A stretch of DNA of 64,000 nt from Agarilytica rhodophyticola. Its GTDB lineage: Bacteria; Pseudomonadota; Gammaproteobacteria; Pseudomonadales; Cellvibrionaceae. The translations under genes and the position numbers were made by a program. The notes under the pieces were generated by a model. That model was given only the letters and a program-made list of their open reading frames with translations, did no database searches and was not told the DNA's origin. How positions within the stretch are numbered: the first letter of the stretch is position 1; the number at the start of each line of letters is the position of its first letter. The DNA is taken from positions 2,441,001 through 2,505,000 of the forward strand of contig NZ_CP020038.1 of the NCBI RefSeq assembly GCF_002157225.2, written 5' to 3'. This document shows, piece after piece, positions 1-8,400 of the stretch.

Positions 1-1728
1 TGCCTTATAGTTCAAATTTAAAAAAGTGCAATTTAATTGTTAGATTTCATTAATCATCAAATTATCGATATTTTCCGTCACAAAAAATTACATAATACAG
101 TTAGCGACAAAATAAAATGCAAAGAATGAAATTTGAGGATATACATATTGTAATTATTTGATGGGAATATATTCGTAGCTAATCATTTAAACAAGTAACA
201 TTCTGTAAGGGATTGTAACAATATTAGAATGGCGTCCAGATATCGGTTTAAGCTCGTGATTTTGTACTACTATATATTGTTTGTATTTTATTGTTGTGGT
301 ATCTCCCAAAGGGATGTTAAGTAACGTTAATTTTTCGTACTTGTATCAGCCAATAAAATTATTAAAAACTATGTTTTAAGTATTTTTCGCTGAGTTGTTT
401 ATTAGTATCTTCATGAGTTAGTTACAAATTATACTGCTTCAAATTGTGATATTTTGCAAGTCATTGGATAAAGCTCATTTTCGAATAAATTAGAACATTA
501 GCATTATCGAGATCTTGATCGGAAATTACTAAAATTAAGTATTTATTTCTTGTTGATTTTTTGATAAAGGTTGAGTTTTCAGCATTTATGTCTTTTTCAA
601 TGAAATATTGGCATTCTTTGTAACCTATATAATATTAATGTAATAAATCGCCTTTAGTCTTATATAAGACCATATTTAGTGTGTATGTGTTGCAGGTTAA
701 AAAATATACTTTGATTTTCTGTAGCGCCGTATTTGTTCGTGGCCTATATGCTTAGAAAGCTTTCGTTGTTCTCTGTTGTAGTATTACCATCGTAGTTTAA
801 GTTCGATAATATTCGTTCTCTTAATTATTATTTTATAGTCTGTCTGAGAAAGCTAGGCGAAAATCTGGAGGAGTAAAAACGTTTCAGTTGATCATTATTG
901 ATCGATATTAGTTAGTTTTAGAAAAGTTAGCACCACTTCGTTTTACAGCTAAGTTATTAGAAGTGTGATATAAAGTTTTGCGATACTCCTGATATGACTG
1001 TTGTAGAGAAAATTTAAACCTCAACTGAGTTGGTAACTTTTTCGCTTTCTTAATTTTTCTTAATGTTCTCACTGCTATCTCGTAAGGTTCACTTCTAAAA
1101 AATAAACTATCAATTTCTATTGTGGATTATAAATATGCTGTATGGAATGGGTTGTTTGTATCAAAGCAATTACTGATCGATTTATTCGTTAAGATAACAA
1201 AATCTTGCTCTACGTTATTCTAAAATCGTTGTGATTATATTTATCACGAATATAGACCCTAAAACATTCTCTGTGTTAAGTATAAAAGTTTCAGGTGCAC
1301 GAAAAGTGATGGTATTCGGCTGATATTTATTGGTAAGTTGAACGCTAAAGATGATATCTACTAAGTGTCTGCTTAAACAAAGTTTGTGCCAGAAGTAAAG
1401 CTGCAGTGACTAGCATGTTTATAGGTGTAAACTGCTTGTTCTGCTAATGAGTACTTGGGGGAGTGGAGAAACTCTGCCTTAATCCTTTTATCTAAAGTAA
1501 TGGTGTTTGGTATATTTTTAATGCAGAGTGTGTATGTAATGTTCAGTCTGCTTGTTGCTGTTGATCAATACTTATTCATTGTGCTCGTCCACAGCTGGGA
1601 AAATCCTTATATTATTTGGTTGCAAGAGCTATGCGAGTGCTTTTACAGTGTAAGAAGGTATTAGCTCTTTGCTCTTACTCGATAATAAATGGGCTAGGGC
1701 CAACAGGCCCTAAGTTGATTTTAAATAC
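1..1728. other. Long A+T-rich stretch without a recognisable gene
   Basis: About 1.7 kb at the left edge holds no open frame that looks like a protein. The only frame of any length (about 1455-1664) encodes a hydrophobic 69-residue string with no ribosome binding site and no family resemblance. The stretch is clearly richer in A and T than the core genes to the right. It could be decayed coding sequence, a regulatory region of a gene to the left of the window, or a horizontally acquired segment. I see no tRNA, rRNA or clear repeat array in it. Confidence 0.6.
1695..1712 (-). terminator. Hairpin downstream of the HNH nuclease gene
   Basis: A perfect 7-bp inverted repeat (TAGGGCC, 4-nt loop, GGCCCTA) lies 17 bases past the stop codon of the minus-strand nuclease gene. 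The sequence after the hairpin on that strand is only moderately U-rich, so intrinsic termination is plausible but not certain. Confidence 0.45.
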
Positions 1729-2412
1729 TTAAGATCGACAGGCGTTTATCTGTTTCTGGAAGACTCTTTTTTCGTTAGATCTCATTTGTAAATCTGGATA
1801 TTTCTTCAAAACCTTGTTCCACATATTAATATAATTGCAGCGAAAAGATGGATTTGGAGGCATCCATTCATTTGGCCCTTTGGCACCTTTAGATTGATTG
1901 AGCCCGTCGTCCACTGCTAATAAATTAATAGGGTCATTAGCAAATTCTTCTTTTAGTTTTTTTGACCAAGTTGCTCCACCATGGTCATTTGCCCATTTTA
2001 AAGGAATAATATGATCTGTATCTAAGTCGCTAGCTTGAGTCAACTGTTTTCCGCTAAAAGGATCATGCCAGAGTCCTTTAACCACTGAGCAACCATCAGC
2101 TGATAATTCTACTTTACCTTGTGCTTGTGCTTGTAGGATCTCATGTCTAGTATTCATGCAGTCCCCATCAAAATCAGACCAATGTTTCCAGTGCTTGCGA
2201 TGGTAAATCACTGAGAATGCGCGGTTCTCTTTTCTTGCATCCTGGGTTGCATTGAGCACCTGCCGCCTAGTTTTACGGCAGCTATCACGATGACAATGAT
2301 ACTCGCCGTTGCTTTTGTTTACATGACCGCCGTTTTTATCGACACCACCAGGATGTGCACCGGCCCAACATGCGTTGAGTGATACAATAATAATCAATGC
2401 CTTAAATTTCAT
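1729..2412 (-). CDS. Secreted HNH (DUF1524-type) endonuclease
   Basis: The 227-residue product begins with a cleavable signal peptide (Lys-Phe-Lys then a hydrophobic run ending near Ala-Gly-Ala). A Gly/His-rich YHYH-like segment (HPGGVDKNGGHVN, then YHCH) follows at about residues 20-42. The C-terminal half carries the DUF1524 form of the HNH motif: DTDHIIPL with the catalytic His near residue 134, Asn near 163 (INLLAV) and Asn near 172 (LNQSKG), then EWMPP. The family hydrolyses DNA with a His-metal finger. The signal peptide indicates action outside the cytoplasm, so nutrient or defence use is more likely than restriction. Five cysteines remain after the signal peptide, enough for disulfides. 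I chose the ATG at 2412 over an ATG 17 codons upstream because the shorter start yields a proper signal peptide and has an A/G-rich stretch in front. The gene stands alone. Confidence 0.85.
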   Translation of the reverse strand: MKFKALIIIVSLNACWAGAHPGGVDKNGGHVNKSNGEYHCHRDSCRKTRRQVLNATQDARKENRAFSVIYHRKHWKHWSDFDGDCMNTRHEILQAQAQGKVELSADGCSVVKGLWHDPFSGKQLTQASDLDTDHIIPLKWANDHGGATWSKKLKEEFANDPINLLAVDDGLNQSKGAKGPNEWMPPNPSFRCNYINMWNKVLKKYPDLQMRSNEKRVFQKQINACRS

Positions 2413-2705
2413 AGCTTTTTCTTTTAAATACTTTGGAGTTGAATAACTGTGCTGAGATTGCACTCATAATGCTTAACAAGCGATGAACATCATATCAAAA
2501 TGTCAACAAAATTAATGTGTTACATTATTTTATCTGCTTAATTTGTGAACTAATTAATGGCCAGCATTAGTTTGTCAGCTAATAATCTAGTGTGTTGCTT
2601 GCTTTATTTTTTAGTTAATTAGGTTTAGGATATTCGCGTGACTATGAAACTTGGCTCAGCCTCTAATGTCATAGTGTGTAAGTTCTTGCTTTATTAGGCT
2701 TAACG

Positions 2706-2999
2706 ATGTCTAAATTGTTAATATTTCTATCGTTTCTTTTACTGCTATCCACAGGTTATGGTTCCAGTGTAGGTAGTAGTGCTTTTGAAAAAAATATTGA
2801 TGTATTCTCGTGGTTTGAGCAGGAAAACGAAAATGCTGATTGTTCTTCTGATGCCGATGCTGATACGTATATATTTGCTGACATTAGAAATAATATCAGC
2901 CGCTATCAGGCTCACCTTTCTTATATAAATTCGGCTATTTATTCTCATCTCCTTACTACTTATTTCTCTATTAGAGCACCTCCTTACATCTTTTTGTAA
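2706..2999 (+). CDS. Small exported protein of unknown function
   Basis: The 97-residue product has a strong N-terminal signal peptide (a Leu/Ser-rich run over residues 4-18, then a small-residue cleavage region). An acidic Asp/Glu-rich middle with one cysteine follows, and it ends in SIRAPPYIFL. Short exported gammaproteobacterial proteins ending in an Arg-Ala-Pro-Pro motif are found next to metal efflux genes, and that tail is the only family hint. No metal transporter is adjacent here. The ribosome binding site is weak. A shadow frame runs antisense over the same bases, but it lacks a signal peptide and is less protein-like. Function is unknown. Confidence 0.5.
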   Translation: MSKLLIFLSFLLLLSTGYGSSVGSSAFEKNIDVFSWFEQENENADCSSDADADTYIFADIRNNISRYQAHLSYINSAIYSHLLTTYFSIRAPPYIFL

Positions 3000-3144
3000 C
3001 ACGATTTCGCGTTTTATTTTTTGTGATACTTAATGTGTTATTTAAATATTTATTGTAAAAACATATTGAGATAAACGGCACGGTTACTTGATTTTTTTCA
3101 AAGGTAAAGCTGTGCAAAAATGAAAAATGTTTTGGAGTGTTAAA

Positions 3145-3705
3145 ATGAATCCTCTCGAACTATATGAACTTGATACTATTGATCATCTTATTAATGACGA
3201 ACATAGCAGCAGGCTAAATTTAGATTCTTCGGCACTGGAAATATTCACCGATTTTTCAAAGGTCGAGCCTTTAGTCATTGACAGTAACGCTAAAGCGGTT
3301 GATGTCGAAGATCTGATAAAAAAAACACAGGTTAAATTAAATGTTGTACTTGATAGCAGTGATGAGTTTGTTGGCTTACTAAGTTATGACAATCTATCAT
3401 CACAAAGAATAATACAACTAGTTGCCTCCGGTGTCCCTAGAAATGAGATACGGGTAGCTGATGTGATGATAGAACGGAATACAATCAAAGCGCTAGACTA
3501 TGAGCAACTCGTCTATACTAATATTGGTAGTGTAGTAGATACTTTACAAAAGAACGGCTTACAACATTGCCTTGTTATTGATGTGGAACAGCGTTCTATT
3601 CGAGGTATCATATCGTCGAGTGAAATAGCCAGAAAGCTTCACTTAAGTATTCCTATATTTAAACAGCCATCGTTTGTGGACATCTTCCATGCCATTCGCC
3701 ATTGA
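3145..3705 (+). CDS. CBS-domain pair protein
   Basis: The 186-residue soluble product contains two CBS motifs. The first covers about residues 30-95 (LVIDSNAKAVDVEDLI ... VVLDSSDEFVGLLSY) and the second about 103-165, with the typical VIDxxxxxIRGIIS ending. CBS pairs bind adenosine nucleotides or other ligands and act as regulatory modules. With no catalytic domain fused, this is probably a small sensor acting on a partner not visible here. I chose the ATG at 3145 rather than 3127 because GGAG lies 7 bases upstream of it. The gene stands alone and ends before a strong bidirectional hairpin. Confidence 0.75.
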   Translation: MNPLELYELDTIDHLINDEHSSRLNLDSSALEIFTDFSKVEPLVIDSNAKAVDVEDLIKKTQVKLNVVLDSSDEFVGLLSYDNLSSQRIIQLVASGVPRNEIRVADVMIERNTIKALDYEQLVYTNIGSVVDTLQKNGLQHCLVIDVEQRSIRGIISSSEIARKLHLSIPIFKQPSFVDIFHAIRH

Positions 3706-3787
3706 CAGTATGGCTTAAGTACTGAGTATTAGTGCTATGTATAAATGGATATAAATTTATTGCTAATACTGTTGGCTATCAGGATAA

Positions 3788-3823
3788 AAACCGGCAACTA
3801 AAATTTCTATTATTTGCCGGTTT
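3788..3823. terminator. Bidirectional hairpin between CBS and tpm genes
   Basis: A perfect 10-bp inverted repeat (AAACCGGCAA and TTGCCGGTTT, 16-nt loop) sits between the convergent CBS-protein and tpm genes. The A and T ends of the stem make it a plausible terminator for both strands. Confidence 0.65.
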
Positions 3824-3963
3824 AAAGCTTTTCAATAGATTGTGTACCTGGCGTAGTTAAGACTTAGGAAACTGAAATTTCCACTATTACTATTACCGTT
3901 GAGCTTCCTCTATGCTACTGAAAGCTATAAGGTGTGAATCTTGCCCAAAAAATATTTTTTCCC

Positions 3964-4614
3964 CTAATCCTTTGTTCCGATTTTTGTCAATATGCGTACA
4001 CACTCATCAACAGCAAACTGATCTTTTAGTTTATAAGGTGTCACGACTTTGTCTACTAACTTTATATTGTAGTGTTTTTTATAATGGCTCTGTATTTCCG
4101 TCTCTGTAATCGAGAAGGGTGGGCCATTTAGTAAACTTTGGTCGTAATCAAAGCTGATAAGCAATTGCGGGGCTGCTTGAGTGATGTGGATTAGGTGTAT
4201 TGCGTATTGTTCACGGGTCTCTTCGGGTAGCGCCACTAGGGAAGCTCTATCATAAATACCATCGACTTTCGCTAGCAGCTGAGGTGTCAGTTTAAATACA
4301 TCTCCAACAAAAATATCAATATCTTTTGCACTGTAGTGCTTAAGATCTGGGACATCAGATATTTGCGGTGTCAATTGAAGGTCATCAAATAGTTGTTGAA
4401 TTGCCATTTCATTGATTTCCACACCAACAACGTTATAGCCTTGCGATAAAAGCCAATGAATATCGACGGTTTTACCGCACAAGGGCACAAAAATACGGCT
4501 ACCTACAGATAGATCAAGCGCCTCAAAATGCTTTACTAGCATAGTGTTAGCTTTGCCTTCATGAAAGGCGATATCGTTTTTCTCCCATTTGGTATGCCAA
4601 AAGTCTGCATCCAT
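3964..4614 (-). CDS. tpm: Thiopurine S-methyltransferase family protein
   Basis: The 216-residue protein matches bacterial TPMT along its whole length. It opens with DADFWHTKWEKNDIAFH, where Trp and His mark the substrate region. The SAM-binding VPLCGKTVDIHWL motif is at about residues 43-55, followed by VVGVEIN, the YDRASLVALP segment near 122-131 and GPPFSI near 164. Known bacterial members transfer a methyl group from SAM to thiopurines and to selenium or tellurium oxyanions, giving volatile products, so detoxification is the likely role. It lies divergent from a MerR regulator, with a MerR-type promoter facing it, which suggests induction by a metalloid or related stress. A GAGAG element precedes the ATG. 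Family assignment is firm; the true substrate is inferred. Confidence 0.92.
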   Translation of the reverse strand: MDADFWHTKWEKNDIAFHEGKANTMLVKHFEALDLSVGSRIFVPLCGKTVDIHWLLSQGYNVVGVEINEMAIQQLFDDLQLTPQISDVPDLKHYSAKDIDIFVGDVFKLTPQLLAKVDGIYDRASLVALPEETREQYAIHLIHITQAAPQLLISFDYDQSLLNGPPFSITETEIQSHYKKHYNIKLVDKVVTPYKLKDQFAVDECVRILTKIGTKD

Positions 4615-4706
4615 AAGTATTCTCTCATGTTGTGTTGTGTCTTTATGATAGATGTGCGATAGCGTATCTATACTGACACTGTTGATCGATGACGTTTGAA
4701 TAAGAT

Positions 4707-4739
4707 AGCATACAACTTGAAGTCGACTTTAAGTCAAGT
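4707..4739 (-). promoter_or_regulatory. MerR-type promoter and operator for tpm
   Basis: On the minus strand a -35 TTGACT (4737-4732) and a -10 TATGCT (4712-4707) are separated by exactly 19 bases. The spacer is filled by a dyad whose outer arms are ACTTGA and TCAAGT (4715-4739). The over-long 19-bp spacer with a central dyad is the hallmark of promoters that MerR-family activators untwist. It points into tpm, with transcription expected to begin near 4700, and it abuts the start of the divergent MerR gene. Confidence 0.8.
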
Positions 4740-4743
4740 GCAT

Positions 4744-5184
4744 ATGATACAGTCAAAAACGTTAGATATTGGTACGGTTGCCAAATATTCGGGGTTGCCA
4801 AGCGCCACTTTGCGTTTCTATGAAGAAAAGGGGCTAATTAAGTCAACTGGGCGTAAAGGCTTACGCCGCTTGTTTGATGCCCAAGTTTTAGAACGCTTAG
4901 CATTGATTTCTCTTGGTCGCAGTGCTGGTTTTTCTTTACAGGAAATAGCCGGTATGTTGACCGTGGATGGAACGAATATTGACCGGCAGCAGTTGTCTGA
5001 GAAGGCCGATGAGCTCGATAAGCACATTCGAAAACTGACTGGTATACGTGATGGGCTTCGCCATGCGGCCAAATGCTCAGCACCTAGCCATTTAGAGTGT
5101 CCCACCTTCCAGCGTCTACTTCGTATTGCTGTTAAACAGCGCACACCTAAAAAGAATAAAGTATTTAATAAGAAATTATCTTAG
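4744..5184 (+). CDS. MerR-family transcriptional regulator
   Basis: The 146-residue product has the N-terminal winged helix of MerR proteins (LDIGTVAKYSGLPSATLRFY, about residues 6-25, then EEKGLI). A dimerisation coiled coil follows over about residues 80-110, then a C-terminal CSAPSHLECPTF segment whose two cysteines and histidine could form an effector site. It is divergent from tpm and probably controls it through the 19-bp-spacer promoter between them. The frame stays open to a TTG at 4696, but that extension would run through the operator. MerR proteins normally start a few residues before the IGxxA motif, so I take the ATG at 4744. The effector is not predictable; metalloid or thiol-reactive stress is a guess from the target gene. 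Confidence 0.85.
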   Translation: MIQSKTLDIGTVAKYSGLPSATLRFYEEKGLIKSTGRKGLRRLFDAQVLERLALISLGRSAGFSLQEIAGMLTVDGTNIDRQQLSEKADELDKHIRKLTGIRDGLRHAAKCSAPSHLECPTFQRLLRIAVKQRTPKKNKVFNKKLS

Positions 5185-5496
5185 GCTCTGTAGTAAGAGA
5201 ATTAATATTTTAATGTATCTCTGCTACTTGCTTATTATTTTATTAAAGCGTGTTATTAGCGAGTTTTCTCATACGTGCTCCCAATTTATCCAATAGTATA
5301 AACCTGAGAGCTATCTATGCCCTGTTGGCACTAATGGAAATACCTCTGTAGAAAAATAAACTCAGCCGCGTGTCAATAGACACGCGCGAGTTCCTTAAAA
5401 CCAAGCTGTTTCGCACAACGGCGCTGTGTTTTAAGGGACGATATATTTAGCCGCCAGACTAATAGTAGTGTCCACAAGCCCTAGTCTAAACGATGA
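5185..5496. repeat. Intergenic region with two adjacent inverted repeats
   Basis: Between the convergent MerR and giant OTU genes lie two consecutive perfect inverted repeats. One is an 8-bp stem CGCGTGTC/GACACGCG with a 4-base loop (5367-5386). The other is CCTTAAAAC (5393-5401) paired with GTTTTAAGG (5428-5436), with a further AGC/GCT pair inside. Neither is followed by a clear T-run. They may terminate both genes or mark an old recombination site. No gene is seen in this stretch. Confidence 0.5.
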
Positions 5497-8400
5497 CTAT
5501 CTCCTTCTTCTTGCTGGATCTCTTTCTATGTGATCCGCTGCCCTATTGGAAGACCCTGCAGGCAGAGGCACCTCCTTAGCAATCAACCCTTCTTCGGTAT
5601 AGTCGATGGGGTTATTCAGTAGCTCTTGCATCTTCTTAGGATCATCTAGAATTGCTTGTGCCTCTGCTTGCGTAAGTGGGCGCTGAATAGTATCTACCGG
5701 TTCTTGTGGTGGTGCAGCGAATAAACCATTCACATGTTCTACTTGCTCCGTATCGTGCATCATCCGATGACTGTTGTTCTGGAAAATAACATCATTAAGC
5801 GATGCTGAAAATGATAGTACTTTCAAATAATTAAACAGCATTTGCTGACCTTCAGGATCGTTCTGATAAAAATCTTTGCGCTGTTCCATTGATGCGGACT
5901 TTAACCATTGTTGGCGAGTCTGTGCTATCGGCTGGCCGTTGTCGTCTTTGTGCTGTATCTCGGCGGGCACGGGCTTTGATAATAAACCATCGATTTCAGA
6001 GATATTAGGGAAGGGCTGCTCGTACGACTGCCAGTGTTTATAGGCGTCCTGTATTAATCCTTCATCGTAACGAGCAATCGCGTAACCGAAGAAGCCAGAG
6101 CGATCGATATACTTTTTATCAGTAGATAAATCTAGAGGTTGCCCTTTACTGTTGTGTAATTGATCTTCAGATACGGGTGTTGCCATACCTTCATCGTTCA
6201 ATACAGGGTGTTTTAAGCTTTGTTGACCATCAACTGATCCTTCTACGAAGCCTGCGTTTCTAAATTTAGATAGGATCGCAGACATGTGGTCGTATTGTTT
6301 GTCACCCAATATTCCTTCTGCAAAACGGTTATCCATACGATCAATAAAGTCAAATACTGGGCCACCTTCTTGCTGACTTGCGGCTATGAAATCTGCCACT
6401 TTTTTCATATCGATGTCATGGTCTTTAAAGATTTTTTCGCCAATGATAGCCATTGCACCCACATCATTTCCATAAGTAAAACCGTCAAGAGTATAGTCAT
6501 TTTTACCTTGGGTTCTGCCGATACCTAAATTAACTTTAATAGGTAAGGGGGTGGGAACTGCGCCGCTTAAATTTACTCCTACACTTCGTTCTTCCTTGGT
6601 GGCAGTGGAGCGATAAGCTGTAAACTCGCGAGCTCTTTTTATAGGATCATCGGGTTTTGCTGTGTAAGCTTGTGTTTTTTTCCTTGTTTGTAAATAATCG
6701 ATTTCTTGTTTGCTGGTCGCCAATTGTAAAGCTGCTTCTCTTAACTTACCCTTTAGCGTGTCTGCCTTTCTAAAATCTCGGAATGGGCCGGTTAGTTTTT
6801 GATGGGTGGTTACGGTATTGCGTGTGATACCTGTTTGACCTGGATCTGTCACGGTATCTGGCAGTGTGGTAGTGGTTTTACTTTGATTCACATTGAAGCC
6901 AGTCCCCGGAGAATTAGCCGATAAAATAGCGCCTGCACCATCATCTGCAATGCCTGAAACACTGTATTCACCTCCGTGCCTACCATGGAATACTCTTGCT
7001 TCTGCATTTAAGCTGGTGGTGACTGCATGAGAAAAGTTCGGTGCCACAACTTGTCGCACATAGGTAGCGCGATTAGACATTTCTTTTCTGTTCCAGGGCA
7101 TAGCTTGATCATTAATAGATCCTAATAGGCTATCGGCAGCTTCTGTTAACATGGCTTTTTGCTGCGGGTTTTCAGCTCGTTCATTGGCCATCAATTTTAT
7201 TGCGCCACCGGCTGCGGAAAATCCACCTAATATTGCAACGGATGTATCTTGGAAACGCTGATAATTTTCGGTATACCCTTTTTTAGTAGCAACTTGTAAT
7301 TCACTTATATTGCTCTCATCAATTGAAGGTAGCTGTGCGCCGAAATTATTATTAATTCGCTCGATTGCTGCTTGCACTTGCGGTAGTTGTTTTTGGCGAA
7401 TTGAGTTATGAGGTTGGAGATAGAATTGATCAATAAGGTTAACGTCTTTTTGAAAGTCGTTATAGCGTTGGGTTAACTGTTGACTATTGATGTTTCTTAT
7501 TTTGGGGCCTCCTTCGCCAAAGGAGTCGGTTATTGCCTTAAAATAATCTGCAGTGTTTTCAAAACCCATCGCATTAGCAATGGGTTTTGCTATTGTTTTA
7601 TCTGCTGAGCTTGCTTGAGAAAAATATTCTTGCACATACTGCATGGAACGCCTGGGCGATAAATTCAAGCCGGGACTGAACATCTCATGGGGTAGCTTGG
7701 CGGAACGTACAATTCGGCTAGTATTGGCGACACTGTATGAACCTCCTATTCCAGCCTTTGCGCCCACTTTAAACTTCGGAATAAAGGGTATGCTTCCTGT
7801 CGCGTCTGCTGTTGCGCTTCCTTTAACTGATCCACGGCCCTCCCAAGTCTCTCTTTGATACTCTTTACTCTCCCATAGAGGGGAGGGTAGTAGCTGTGAC
7901 ATAACGCCTTTTGTCTCATGTCCATCTGCCACGGTACTTCTTTTCAGCTCTGGTGAGGTAAATGTCTCAGCCAGCGGTCCCTTGCCTTTGCGGTCATATA
8001 TAGTTTCTACATTATTGCCAAATAAAGCGCGAAAACCATCTGCTATTTGATCGTCGTTGTTGTAACCCAGCTTTAGAGTAACTTCTGATACCTTGTTTAG
8101 TTTACGAGTCCCGAAGGCATCATCAATACCTGTGAATTTCGCAAGTAGTCCAATGCGGCTACCGGCCGCCTGTCCATTTAACAATTTAGGTGCGTGATGC
8201 GAACCAAAAACGGTTGCCGGTGTTGAACCCAAAGCGACTGATCCTGTTTGCTTTGTATAACTTACACTACCATCCGCTGTTAATCCAAGATTGATTTCTC
8301 CAAGTGCACCCTGTACGGCCTTGGTCTTGAAAGCAACGCCTCCATCAATACCAAATTTATGAGATGAGTTTGTAACGTTTGCTGAAAATAGATTGGCGTC

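Noticed and set aside
1455-1664. 69-residue hydrophobic frame in the A+T-rich left region
   Set aside because: No ribosome binding site, no family resemblance and codon content typical of random A+T-rich sequence.
4696-4743. N-terminal extension of the MerR protein from a TTG codon
   Set aside because: It would be translated from within the operator and promoter, and MerR proteins start just before the IGxxA motif.
5393-5436. Possible integron attC site
   Set aside because: The ends lack the RYYYAAC/GTTRRRY core sites and no integrase or cassette array is present.
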